Shown here: positions 22,795 to 34,469 of the stretch, in pieces
Layout of the letters: every line of letters starts with the position of its first letter
Numbering within the stretch: the first letter of the stretch is position 1
Assembly (NCBI RefSeq): GCF_028640845.1
Contig: NC_080543.1
Location: 95,345,825-95,409,824 of the forward strand
Length of the DNA: 64,000 nt
Source of the DNA: Ahaetulla prasina
Lineage: Eukaryota > Chordata > Lepidosauria > Squamata > Colubridae
Reading direction: 5' to 3'
Program-made: the position numbers and the translations under genes
The notes under the pieces: generated by a model
Database searches by the model: none
Seen by the model: only the letters and a program-made list of their open reading frames with translations
What the model was told of the DNA's origin: nothing

Positions 22795-24388
22795 AACAAA
22801 AGAGTTGGAAGGGACCTTGGAGGCCTTCTAGTCCAACCCCTTGCCCAGGCAGGAAACCCTACACCATCTCAGACAGATGGTTATCCAACATTTTCTTAAA
22901 AATTTCCAGTGTTGGAGTATTCACAACTTCTGGAGGCAAGTCGTTCCACTTATTAATTGTTCTAACTGTCAGGAAATTTCTCCTTAGTTCTAAGTTGCAT
23001 CTCTCCTTGATTAGTTTCCACCCATTGCTTCTTGTTCTACCCTCAGGTGCTTTGGAGAACAGCTCGACTCCCTCTTCTTTGTGGCAACTCCTGAGATATT
23101 GGAACACTGCTATCATGTCTCTCCTAGTCCTTTTTATTAAACTAGACATGCCCAGTTCCTGCAACCATTCTTCATATGTTTTAGCCTCCAGTCCCCTAAT
23201 CATCTTTGTTGCTCTTTTCTGCACTCTTTTTAGAGTCTCAGCATCTTTTTTACATTGCGGCAACCAAAATTGAATGCAGTATGCCAAGTGTGGCCTTACC
23301 AAGGCATTATAAAGTGGCACTAACACTTCACATGATCTTGATTCTATCCCTCTGTTTATGCAGCCCAGAACTGTGTTGGCTTTTTTAGCAGCTGCTGCAC
23401 ACTGCTGGCTCATATCTAAATGGTTATCCACTAGGACTCCAAGATCCCTCTCACAGGTACTACTATTGAGCAAGGTGCCACATATACGGTACCTGTGCAT
23501 TTTGTGTTTTTTTTGCCTAAATGTAGAATCTTACTTTTTTCACTGTTGAATTTCATTTTGTTAGATATAGCCCAATGTTCAAGTCTGTCAAGATCCTTCT
23601 GTAACTTGAGCCTATCTTCTGGAGTGTTGGCTATTCCTGCCAGCTTAGTGTCATCTGCAAATTTGATGAGTTCCCCATCTATCCCATTGTCCAAGTCATT
23701 GATGAAGATGTTGAAGAGTACTAGGCCTAAAACAGAGCCTTGGGGTACTCCACTGCATACTTCCCTCCATGTGGATGTAGTTCCGTTGAGGACTACACAT
23801 TGAGTGCGGTTGGTCAGCCAGTTACAAATCCATCTGGTGGTGATGCTGTCTAACTCATATTTTTCTACTTTATCTAGTAGTAGATTATGGTCTATTATCA
23901 AATGCTTTACTGAAGTCCAAGTAAATTATATTGACAGCATTCCTGCGGTTCACTAATTTTGTCACTTTGTCAAAGAATGCAATAAGATTAGTCTGGCATG
24001 ATCTGTTTTTGACAAATCCATGTTGGCTTTTGGTTATTACTTTGTTTGCTTCTAGGTGTTCGGTGATTTGTTGTTTGATTATCTTTTCCAGAATCTTCCC
24101 CGGTATTGAGGTCAGGCTGATAGGTCTGTAGTTTCCTGGATCTGTTTTTTTTTTCCCCCTTTTTTGAAGATGGGAACTACATCAGCTCTTTTCCAGTCCT
24201 CTAGCAGCTCCCCTCTGCTCCAGGATCTTTGAAAGATATAGTTCAGTGGTTCTGAGATTTTGTCTGCCAGTTCCTTCAGAACCTTGGCGTGTAATCCATC
24301 CGGTCCTGGTGATTTGAACTCGTCTAGCGTAGACAGGTGTTCACTTACCATTTTTTCCCCCTATTTTAACTTGTGTTCCTAATCTATT
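22795..24388 (-). mobile_element. CR1 LINE, 3' part with RT
   Basis: Minus-strand frames hold RT motifs SPGPDGLHAKVLKELADKIS, GVPQGSVLG and KFADDTKLAG (catalytic FADD intact), then the C-terminal block [16 protein letters not shown] and [20 protein letters not shown]. At least two frameshifts separate the pieces. It continues beyond the nested L1 at 27264-28015. A CR1-type 3' end lies near 22795. Confidence 0.92.
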
Positions 24389-24755
24389 TTTGTGGTGCTG
24401 TTTTTTTGTTTTTTTTTAAAGTTTTATTTTAACATTCTTATCCAATAACATATCCAATAACATATTTAATGTACCATCATATACAATTAATCGGATCTGC
24501 CCGGTCACCACCCCCTTCCTTTTACTCTCCTTCTCTACCTTCTTCTACTTTCCACAACCATCCTCCCCCTCTCTTATCTACATCCTCTCCTCCTTCCTCC
24601 CTACTCCTTTCTTCTCCCTCTTCTATCCCTCTTCCTTCCTTTCCTCTTCCTCCTCTTCTCTTTCCTACCTCCTTCTCTCTTCTACTTCCTTCTTTCCCAT
24701 CATTCTGAAGTGGTAGCCAGGCAGCTCCGATCTTACATTAATTATACATCTTCAA

Positions 24756-25214
24756 TCATCTTTGTACATTAACTATCAATCCATTTTCTACCCTCATCCC
24801 CTCCCCTCCTTCCCTTCCTCCCCACCCCGAGACTTCCCAGAACCGAATACAGGGTATAAAACTAACAACAAAAATTAAAATATAGCACAAATCATAATCC
24901 ATAATCACTCCTTGAAACCTCCACTCCCCTCCAGCGACAAAGAAAATACTTTTCTTCCAATCCATTATATATCAGACCATTCCACTCCTAGAGTTCTCAG
25001 AAATTTCCGCTTGTGTTCGTGTTTGTTCTTGAATAAAGTACATAGTTTTTAATATCCAATCTTCATCAATCAATATCAAAACAACGTTCCATCTTCCAAT
25101 ATTCACCAAGGGTTCTTCTAAAATGTCTTTCTTCCTTAAGCAGTCTCTCAAGAATAGTTCATATTTCCAACTTAATTTCTTTAATTTTTCTGTCCAACCT
25201 TCAAGGGTAAACAA
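24756..25214 (-). other. Open stretches of unknown identity between ORF1 and tail
   Basis: Two minus-strand frames (25214-24972 and 24965-24756) follow ORF1 of the L1-type element and contain Trp-rich text (WTEKLKKLSWKYELFLRDCL, then WNVVLILIDEDWILKTMYF). I recognise no domain. They may be 3' UTR read by chance or a remnant of another ORF. Confidence 0.3.
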
Positions 25215-25642
25215 TAGTCCATCTTTTCACATCTTTAACATTTATATACATCAAATAATATTACAAATATCTAATATATCAATTGTAATAATTAAAATCT
25301 TCACTTTACCTTACTTATATCAAATAACATTATTAAAATTACACCTATAACTTATCCAAAATATATCTATTATAACAATTACATTCTAATTAGCCATATA
25401 ACAACATTACATCCATCTCTTAAATATAATATTTAATCCAAATTCCTAAATTTTACTATCTATCCTCCAAAGTTAAACAATATTCCATCTTCCTATTCCT
25501 TTATACCTCAAATATATCAAATAGTACCCCTAAAATTACACATTTATATCCAAAATAAATCATTTACAAAAATTAACCATAATCATATATAATAGTTAAA
25601 CATTCTCCCTCCCCTTCTTCTGTCTTACACATTTTCCACCAT

Positions 25643-26571
25643 CTATTCACCATTCAACTTAACATCTATTAATAAAGAATTCCCAATCTTTAATACATTA
25701 GTGTAAAAATCTCGTGCTTTACAAATTGTATTGAGAAAATACTTTCTTCCTTTATAATTCACTGTTAAACCAGCTGGAACCTCCCATCTAAAATATATCT
25801 GATGTTTCTTAAACTCATCCACTAAAAAGGCAAATTCTTTTCTCTTTCTTAACATTTTAGGAGGAATTTCCTTCATCATTATTATATCTTGTCCTAATAT
25901 TTGAAATTTATTTTTATAAAATGCTTGCAAAATTCCATACCTAATCTTCTTATTTGTAAAATAAATAACCACATCTCTCGGTAAACACTTGTGCCTTGCC
26001 CACCAAGAATTAACACGATAAATTTTTTCAATATTAACTTCAAAATCTTCTGGTTCCACTCCCTCTATCTGAGCAAAGGCTTGAATAAAAATCTCTTTCA
26101 AATTTTCTTCCTTACACTCTTTTAATCCTCTCACCCTTATAGCATATTCCATTAATTTATATTGTAATATAACCCTTTGGGGTTATAACCTCAATTAACC
26201 TGAATATCATCTATTTTATTTTCTAAATTCAGATTAATTTGAACTTCATCTATTTTCCTCTGCAAATCTAAATTAATTTGGTTAAATTCATCCAGTCTTT
26301 CTTCTGTCTGTGTACTAGATAACAATAATGGGGTAACTGATTCCTTTAATTTTTTCATCTCCCTCCTCTGCTCTTCCATCAAATCTTTAAAATCCAGTAT
26401 TTCTTTCTCCATTTCATTAAATTTTTGATCTATTTCTGAAAGATGAGCCTCCATAAGCTCCTGTAAAAAATTCCTTAGACTTTCTTTAATATCCTCTCTC
26501 AATTTCCGTATCTGAAGTGAAGAAATTTCCAATATTTTAGAAGTGGTTAAATCTCTTTGCTTAAAGGCCAT
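25643..26571 (-). pseudogene. L1 ORF1 (coiled coil + RRM/CTD), frameshifted
   Basis: The N-terminal piece (26571-26191) starts MAFKQRDLTTSKILEISSLQ and is a long coiled coil (EIDQKFNEMEKEILDFKDLM). A short gap with a stop and frameshift follows (26190-26153). The C-terminal piece (26152-25643) carries RVRGLKECKEENLKEIF, RDVVIYFTNKKIRYGILQAF and a final PAGLTVNYKGRKYFL, the L1 ORF1p RRM and C-terminal domains. The RNA-binding chaperone of L1; here broken between domains. Confidence 0.85.
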
Positions 26572-27263
26572 TTTTAAACTAAATAACTAAATAAAGAAGA
26601 AGAAGAAAAAGGAATAAAAAGAAAAAAAATTCAATAAACTTTTCTTCTTAAATACTGTAAGAAAAAGATAATAAAAAAAGAAGAGATTTAAAAAAAAAGA
26701 ATTCCATTTTTTTTAAAAAAATATCTTGTTATATTCTTCTTAAAGGTTCCACACCAGCAATTGTAATCAGCATTTCCTTAGCTTTCGCTTATCTTAGCAT
26801 TCACTTTCAAGACACAAAACGCCATCTTTCATCATCTCCACTCTTGAATACAAATACTTTCTCTGTCAGGGAGATAAATCATCTTACAATCAAATGCCAG
26901 CCCTCCTGTTTTCGGCTCTGTCTGTGTTACCAATCTATCAATAATCCTTTTCAGTCACGGAGATGGACGCTGCGTTTTGTTCTGCATTTGCAGAAGCGTT
27001 CTGGATTCTGGAGCTTTTTTCGAGCTATAGAAGGAGCATTCCCAACAAACCACCAGAAATCATTCTGGGGGTTTCCTTGGGGGCTCTACTTCAGCCCAAA
27101 TGCTCACCTCCCCCTCTTTGCCCGAGGGCAGAGATTTATGAGCTGTTGACAGCAGATTAACGCTGTCTAAACAGCTCTACAGAATCACACAGAACTGGCG
27201 GACTGAGATAGCCCGCCATTAATGAAGCGGAGCCACCCGGAAGTCATTTGTGGTGCTGTTTTT

Positions 27264-28015
27264 GATAGGTTGTATTGTTTTTTCCTTTTGTGTACAAACA
27301 GATGCAAAAAATGAGTTAAGTAGATCTGCTTTTTCCCTGTTGCTTGTCATCTTCTTGCTATTTTCTCCCAGCAATGGACCAATTGTTTCCTTGACTTTTT
27401 TCTTGTTTTTAACATGTTGGAAGAACCTTTTTTGGTTATTTTTTACTTTTGTCGCTAGCCTTTGTTCGTTGTGAGCCTTAGCTTTCCTCACTTCATCTTT
27501 ACAGGCTCGGGCTATTTGCTGATATTCTGCCTTAGTTATTTGCCCCTCTTTTCACTTTTTATACATGTCCTTTTTGTCTTTCAATTTGTCAGATAGTTCT
27601 TTATGCATCTATGCTGGTTTCTTTTGAGATCTATTATTTTTCTTCTTCATTGGTATTGTGCTGGACTGCGCTTTTATAATCTCTTTTTTCAAAATTTCCC
27701 AAGCTTCTTGAGTTGTTTTCCCCTTGAGGAATCTCATCCATGGAATCCTTCTCAAGCTCTCTCTAAGTTTATTGAAATTAGCTCTCTTAAAGTCCAAGAC
27801 TCTAGTTTGACTTTGTTCTACTACTTGTATTTGCTTAATGTCAAATTCCAATATTGCGTGATCACTTGCCCTCAAGGTTCCTGCAGCTTCAATGCCTTCT
27901 ATCATTTCATCTCTGTTAGTGAGAATTAAGTCCAAAATGACTGATCCCCTTGTTGCCTTCTCTACTTTTTGGGAAACAAAGCTGTCTGCTAAGTTTGTTA
28001 GGAACCTGTAGTGCT
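27264..28015 (-). mobile_element. CR1 LINE, 5' part (endonuclease end)
   Basis: Continues the CR1 interrupted by the L1. Minus-strand frames give MDLILTNRDEM, LRASDHAILEFDIKQ (endonuclease SDH motif) and RKAKAHNEQRLATKVKNNQK, then SFFASVCTQKE. The order endonuclease, linker, RT matches CR1 ORF2. The CR1 is truncated near 28015. Confidence 0.88.
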
Positions 28016-28835
28016 AGGTTACTAGCAAAGGCCTAAATTTATAAATATGTGAAAATTACGATGATGTTTTTGCATCAGTAGTTAAACTTGCAAGCCTCAG
28101 AATTCTATTTAATCGCATTTATAAAACCGCATGTGGAGCATTTACAGTAGGTATTAATACAGTTATTCTACATGGGTCAACCAGGTTTTGAAGATCTAGG
28201 GAAAGAATAGCTGGTATGTGAATTGAAAACTCAATACATGGACTAAAGCAGGCAGTCACCAGACTAAATATTCCATGCTTGGGCTTTGACCTGAAAAAAG
28301 CTGATCCATATTTATATACAAGAGGTAAAAATAGAAGGTATGTGTACATTCTCTGTTATGTTGAGAGGAGGAAAAAGACAGATTGGAGACAGCAAACAAT
28401 TTAAATAAAAAAGTGGAATAAAACATCTTGGCGATATTACCATTCTCTGAAAATTGAAATAAAAAAGATAAACCAGACAAACAATAAAACAATAAGCAAT
28501 AAATACTAATCCCAAAGAAGTGTTTAGGTCATTGTGAGACCAATGAGTCAAATACATCCCTGATTGCTTGGTACCTAGACAGAGATGCAAACCAAAGCAA
28601 GTTACCAAATAATGAGCAGGATAGGACAGCTGTGGGAAAACCACCATACATCACAATTGTGAGTTGGCTGGGGAATTCAGAGAGTTGAAGCCCACAGGTC
28701 TTAAAGTTGCCAACCTGGAAAAACACTGAGAGCAAAACAGGGGGAAAACCTATGTTGCTATCAGAGGAACAGAAAGAACTCCATGGAGTGAAACCGACGA
28801 GCCCATAGAGGTATGTCAGACTGTCTTACAATATC

Positions 28836-29175
28836 GGTAGTCCTTGACTTATGACCACAGTAGAGCCCAAAATTGCTAACCGAGGCAGTTGTTAAGTGAG
28901 TTTTGCCCCATTTTACGATCTTTCTTGCCATAGTTGTTAAGTGAATCACTGCAGTTAAGTTAGTAACATGGTTGTTAAGTGAATCTGGCTTCCCCATTGA
29001 CTTTGCTTGTCAGAAGGTTGCAAAAGGAGATCGCAACCATCATTAATACGAGTAAGTTGCCAAGTTTCTGAATTTTGATCATGTGACTATGGGGATGCTG
29101 CAACGGTCGTGTGAAAAATGGACATAAGTCACTTTCTTCACTAAATGAACTGTTGTAAGTCGAGGACTACCTGTA
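28836..29175. mobile_element. TIR element, near-complete copy
   Basis: Starts ggtagtccttgacttatgac and ends gtaagtcgaggactacctgta, inverted ends of about 20 bp. No coding capacity. Other copies: 38384-38733, 56951-57318, 59668-60071 and the fragment at 2570. Confidence 0.75.
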
Positions 29176-29441
29176 AAGATGCCCTGAGGTTTTCCAGAGG
29201 AATATTATATTTTCTAGTTCATTATTGTTTTGAACAATAAAAGCAATTTCTAGTTGTTTCTTTCTTCTCCCAGAGTGCTTGATTTTATTGACATCAATGT
29301 TTTTTTCCCCTCTTTATCCTTGTCAGTTCAAAATAGAAACCACTGTGGCAAAAATTGTCCTATGCATATTTTAGTCAAGTTAAATCATGAAATAAGAAGC
29401 TGAAGAATGAAGAAACAAAGAAAGGCAGAAGAAGCCCATAC

Positions 29442-29569
29442 TTATCGTGAAGATTTTTTGCTCCATTAAACAAATCCATCAAATCGCTGCCAGTGTAAAA
29501 GGATTGTACTGTGTTCAGTTGTTTTTCTCCTCGTTCTATCTCTCTTCTAACCAAATATATGTCCTCACA
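29442..29569 (-). CDS. VWA3B: VWA3B-like exon 11, post-VWA helix
   Basis: 128 nt, acceptor tttttggcag and donor GATAA|gtatgg. It encodes CEDIYLVRREIERGEKQLNT, then VQSFYTGSDLMDLFNGAKNL, a charged helix after the VWA domain. It ends with two bases (AA) completed to Lys by exon 12, which lies 10.4 kb away. Confidence 0.92.
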
Positions 29570-30184
29570 CTGCCAAAAAGTAAGCCATTTGTTATGATTG
29601 TTGAGCAAAACAAAGACCACGGAAAATCTTTTGTTTTTTTAAAATAGCAAATAATTACAAGGCATCATCTATATATGGTACAGCTGCTTTATGTTTTAAG
29701 CAGGCTTTGAAGTAATATTTTATTGCTTCCCCTATTCTTTCTGAGCACTGATTTCTCAAGAAGAATTTTCTGTAGTATTTCTTAAAGTATGGCCCTTGGC
29801 CCTTGGGGGTCTCTCAGGAGTGCACATCATCAAAATTATTTGCCAGATATTGAAGATATTTGAAAAATTCAAAATAATGTCCCTCTTATTTTTATTTGTT
29901 CAAAAATATGGGTTTTCAAATGCAAAATATGTTAGTATCTAGTGGGTTTAATATTCTTTATGATTCAATAAATATTTGAGGAATGCATGGATTTTAATGT
30001 TTAATGCCGTAAATATTGATAAATATATTCCATAGAAATAAAAGTTCTTTTAGAGTCCTCCATAATTTTTAAAGGTGAGAAAGGATCCTAACAGCAAAAA
30101 GCTTAACATTGATCCTTGGTATTTCTTAACCTTTCTCCTCTCTTAACTATAAAAATGTAATTCCAATAGAAAAGAATTTACTAT

Positions 30185-30340
30185 GGAACTGTGGATTCCC
30201 TCTGAGCTTTGTTGATTTCTTGCAAACACTTCATTACCTCAACAACTAACACCCGACTAGAGCTGATGATGTTACTTAGTCAGGTAATAAAATGTCTGCA
30301 AAAAAACCAACCAAATTCCGGGAGCACCAAGAATGTAATA
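30185..30340. repeat. Diverged fold-back repeat
   Basis: Shares the centre gctgatgatgttacttagtc and ggtaataaaatgtctgcaaa with the fold-back at 5442. Arms decayed. Confidence 0.5.
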
Positions 30341-30961
30341 TTTTTTAGCCAGATATTTTTATAATGTTATTTTCACAATAGCCCATGAGTTATCAATTAG
30401 TTCTGTAGGCACCATATAACTCAAAACCATGCAAATGAAAGTCTGACTTGCTATAATGGATTAGTCCCTAAAATAAATAACCGTATTTTAATTATCACCA
30501 TATTACTATTGGTTTTGATATCAACACTTTCCGTGTGTTAATTAAACAATCCCCTGGCTTTCACCAATCCCCAGTACATCAAACTTCAAAGCAAACCAAA
30601 AACCTAGTGTAAATTTTTTCCTACTATTTTGCCATGCATAAAGCACAAATTTCCTCAAGTGCCCCAGAGACTATGTTCAATGGAGACAATACAATGATTT
30701 GAGCCAGGAACTAAAATGGTATCAAAATGAAAATGTACAACTCACTTAAATGTTGCTTTATTGAATTGATTTTTATTGAATTGATATTGAATCAGTTAAT
30801 AAATTTTGATTCTTAATATTGGTTTGTTGCAATATTTTTGCTTGTTCTTTTTTAAACTACCCAATAGCCAAAATACTTGCTCTTTTGCTTTTTTTTTTCC
30901 TCTTCTTTTTTCTTTATACCTAAACTTTTCTGTATTTTACTTATAATTTTGAGTGTTCTTT

Positions 30962-31355
30962 TGTCAGTCCTGGAAGCCATCTTTTACTTTGGGTTTTCAG
31001 GGCTGCCACATTTAGTGCTGTGAGAAACTGGGAGGGGGGATTGTATGGAGTTGGAGAGATATTTAGCCATAATAACATTCTTTTATCTGAGAGTCAAGGA
31101 CATCCTCCCCTGCACTTGGAGTGGTGTGACTGGGAGGCATCTCCAATTGGGATGGTGCATTGATTGGACCATGTGATGGACGTGTGGGAGCTGGGGCAGG
31201 AACCTGGACTTTCTTTTGGGTGGGGAAAACCTGGAAGCTTTCAGATTTGGGTTTTCCCAGATGTGCTACTATGACATCTCTAATAAAATGGAACTTTGAG
31301 GAACTTCTAGCCTCGGAGACTTCTTTCATTGGGGGTGTTACTTGGAACCCTGACA
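30962..31355 (+). mobile_element. Solo LTR, 394 bp, perfect 5-bp TSD
   Basis: Runs from TGTCAGTCC to CCTGACA with tcttt duplicated on each side (30957-30961, 31356-31360). An AATAAA signal at 31282-31287 marks the expected R region. No internal genes. Not the same family as the TGTTGTG LTRs. Confidence 0.85.
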
Positions 31356-31674
31356 TCTTTCTCCTATAGTTTTCAATTGTTTAAGAAATTCATATTAAAG
31401 TCATATGACATTTATCTTCATAAAAGCTATTATTCCAGTCATCTAATTATGGTGAAGAATAATGGAGTTATAGTTTATAGTAACTCTGGGATACAGCTAA
31501 AGTACCTATTATTCTTTTTTAAACTATCTCCTGCAGGTTGAGCCCAACTACTAGTCATTTCAGAACCTATCTATGTAGTTTACTTGGAAAAAATTTGATA
31601 TTACTTGCCATTTTATTCTGGGATGTTTTCTGATTTCTCAATCTAATCTGCAGTACAAACCCAATATTCCATAG

Positions 31675-32225
31675 TGTTGTGACCCAGGTTCCTGGACCCG
31701 GACTCCTGGACTCGGATGATTCAGAAAGTGAGGGAGAAGACCTGGCAAGCCCTGTTTCTCTTGAGCCCTTTCCCTCCCTGGCACCCACTCAAAGGGAGGA
31801 GGAGGGGCCGGCAAGACCTGATTCCCTGGAGCCTTCTTCTGATTTGGCAACGCCCCAAGAACAGTTTTGGAGTGATGCAAGGCTGCGCAGGCGTGATCGG
31901 CGTGCGCAGCAGAAGGAGTGTTGGGGGAAAGCCAAGTCATAATTGTCATGCAGTGACATCTGCAGAGACTATAAATAGGAGGCGGGACTTCCTGGTTTTT
32001 TGTCTTGGACAAAGCAATGAATTGGCGCGGGCTAACTGTCTCAATGGAGGGAAGAATATATTCGTGAGTAATTCTGGCCTTATCTATAATTTCCTCGTTA
32101 TCTCCAGAAACTTGGCAGGCCCATGGGTAGACGTGGCCAGGACATGTATCTATGTAAATAAAAGGAGAAAAGAAGGCCTCTGACTGACTCTTTGCTGGGA
32201 GTATTGGGGGGAGGGAAACAGAACA
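31675..32225 (+). mobile_element. Solo LTR (family L, copy 3)
   Basis: 551 bp from TGTTGTGACCC to CAGAACA with a perfect 5-bp duplication catag (31670-31674, 32226-32230). TATA-like ctataaatagg lies near 31969 and aataaa near 32154. An 87-codon frame (31679-31942) is acidic and Ser-rich, then ends WSDARLRRRDRRAQQKE, close to copy 2. Old viral LTR; no gag, pol or env next to it. Confidence 0.9.
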
Positions 32226-32433
32226 CATAGATATCCTTGAGCACTGAGTGTCCTTGTTGGTTTCTCATACAGGTACTAAGCAAGTCCAATCTTGCTTCAA
32301 CTTTTGTATAGTAGGCCCAATTGGGATAGTAGGTACATGAAGGATATCTTGCTCAAATCAGGTGCCAACTATGATATTACACTATTACAGTTCTATCCTT
32401 TAATTTGGACCTAGACAATTTTTAAAGACTTAC

Positions 32434-32616
32434 CTCAAAAGGTTTGGGGGAATCCGGATCTGTCAGACAAATATGGTAGTAGTGAAATCGTCCACCTGTG
32501 CTGCTGGCCAGCTCATGCAAAAATTGATTGGCTCCAGTATCATCACAGTTAAATGATATAGTGTGAACTGGAATGTTCCGCCAAAGTTTGAGTTCATCTA
32601 AAATTCTATTGGGGTG
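32434..32616 (-). CDS. VWA3B: VWA3B-like exon 10, VWA domain end
   Basis: 183 nt, 61 codons, acceptor tttgcatag and donor TTTGAG|gtaagt. It encodes LWRNIPVHTISFNCDDTGAN, then LHELASSTGGRFHYYHICLT. It resembles the end of the first domain in exons 1-2 (PIHTVSFNA, LSQLTTGRFHAF), showing that the protein carries two VWA-like units. Phase 0 both sides. Confidence 0.95.
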
Positions 32617-32896
32617 CTATGCAAAAAGAAAGGAAGGGAAAATGTGTAAATTTAAAGATATTCAAATAGAAAGCAATTAAATGATCACTTAGCCTTTAAC
32701 AATAAATCAAGTAGTGTAGAAGCCTTTAATCATTATTACCATAGCAATCAACGGCTGGGACTTCCTTAAATCAGAAGCCAAATTCCACTGAATGAGCTTT
32801 ATGATCTAACTTAAAAGCTCTGGTCCAAATAGCTCTAATTTCTGTGTTGCAGTATTTCTGGACAATAATTTATTGGTTGGCCAGTTCGATCTAATG

Positions 32897-33164
32897 CAGG
32901 GTTGTCAAAATTGATTTCACTGAGGGCCGCACCAGAGGTGGTTTGACCTCGGGGGGGGCATACATGTGGCCCTCCTGAGCTCCGTTTTCGACTGCCACAG
33001 TCTCCTCTAGCAAGCTGCCAGTGGCCACCAGGTTGTAGATCAAGAGCCCGGGCCAGGCCGAAGCATCACGGGCCTGGCCTTCACTTTTCCAGGGTCCCGT
33101 GGGCCAGATCTAAGCACCCTGTGGGCCGCATCTGGCCTGCAGGCCTTGAGTTTGACACCCCTGG
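32897..33164. mobile_element. MITE of the 'GTTTGACACCCCTG' family
   Basis: Ends cagggttgtcaaaattgat and cttgagtttgacacccctg, imperfect inverted repeats. The interior has ggccctcctgagctccgttt, shared with the copy at 46285. No target duplication was found. Confidence 0.65.
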
Positions 33165-33199
33165 TCAAAGGCACCAACCAGAAACTAGGAGACCTGCTA

Positions 33200-33375
33200 G
33201 TCCCATTTTAGGCATGATAGCCAGCTGGGTGACCTTGGGTCATTCTCTCTCACACAGCCTAACCCATTTCATAAGGCTGTTGTTGCGGGAAAGATAGGAG
33301 GAAGGAATACTATGTGCGTTTTCTGTCTTGAGTTACTTTTACAAATAATAAAGATGGGGTATAATAAATAAACTG
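33200..33375 (+). mobile_element. SINE fragment (MIR/ACA-like)
   Basis: Contains gatagccagctgggtgacct, attctctctcacacagccta and aaataataaagatggggtat, matching the 3' part of the copies at 4204 and 56341. Confidence 0.6.
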
Positions 33376-34311
33376 ATGAGCTTCAGTTTTACCTGGCTTC
33401 ACTTGGTCTACCTGGTTAACAAAACCAACCTAAGCACTACAATGTTCACTACAGGCTTTCCTCATCTACTGCTGTTACTTCCCACAAGAACACATTAACC
33501 TCTGTCTCCAGTTGCATTTTGCAGAGAGTTTATGCCCTCTACTACACTCTGAAACTTTTCATCCCTATGCCAAAAATAGGAGCTACTTGCATGAAGTGTA
33601 GGAAAATACCAGTATTTGCAAACACACACACCCTCAACCCCCATCAAAAAAACCAAAATAAAATTTTAGGTTAACTATTTTTTGCATTTCTGTGACTATA
33701 CACATAAAATCCAAATTGACACTATATCAGATTCTGTAATACTACATTTAATATGTTGTTCTTCTATCTCCTATAGAACCCTCTTATTGTCCCCAAAGTA
33801 GTCAAAATTTTAAGGCTTTTTTTTTAGACAGAGGGTTAAACAATGTCAAATTTGCTTTTTGTTGTTTGCTAATTGCACCTGACCATGGCTAGAAATCTGT
33901 TTCCTCTTGATGATTTAGAAAGTACCGTACCAGATACCAGAAGTAACAGATTTGGCCATAAAAATCCAGATGGCCAATAGATGGCAACAAACAGATGTAT
34001 AAATCTTTGCTGCCATCCAGTGGTTGTCCATACTTGTGGCACATGCCCACATCTTGTAGCTAAAACTCAGCCAAAAATATATTGAGATTTACTTTTCAGT
34101 AGTAGTTATGCTTAATCTGAAAGCTCTTGACCACAGGTTGTCAGATTTACTGATACATTTCTAATTTCTTAACTAAAGAGAAACAAATCAAAAATGTATT
34201 TAAAGAGTCTTTCCCATCTTGTCCCTCAGTTTTATATCAAAAGTCCAATGAGCTGAACCTATGAAGGAGAAGTATGACTTGGGGAGAAGACTAGATTCAG
34301 AGGTCCACAAC

Positions 34312-34469
34312 CAGTGGTGGGTTGCCCCCGGTTCGGACTGGTTCTATAGAACTGGTAGTAAAACAGGCGGGAGGCTCCGCCCACCAACCCAGATGTCATC
34401 ATAGGTGATCTGCGCATACACACAATCCCATTGCGAACCGGTAGTAAAGGTAAGTAGAACCCACCCCTG
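34312..34469. mobile_element. hAT-type MITE
   Basis: Ends cagtggtgggttgc and gtagaacccacccctg, with an 8-bp flank repeat carrying one mismatch (tccacaac / tctacaac). The interior has aggctccgcccacc and a pair of cggttc/gaaccg motifs. Confidence 0.8.

Larger units (their letters stand above)
24406..27246 (-). mobile_element. L1-type element with ORF1 but no ORF2, inserted in CR1
   Basis: 2,841 bp flanked by a 17-bp duplication tttgtggtgctgttttt (24389-24405, 27247-27263). On the minus strand it starts gacttccgggtggctccgct (GC-rich 5' UTR), carries ORF1 (26571 to 25643), then a purine-rich 3' UTR and an A-rich tail. No RT, endonuclease or ORF2 is present. Both ends are intact, so 5' truncation does not explain the loss. 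It resembles the mammalian HAL1 ('half-L1') concept. Confidence 0.85.

Noticed and set aside
24469..24708. Plus frame very rich in Ser and Pro
   Set aside because: Reverse strand of the purine-rich L1 3' UTR.
28119..28735. Several overlapping minus frames with hydrophobic stretches
   Set aside because: No homology, low complexity AT-rich intron; chance open frames.
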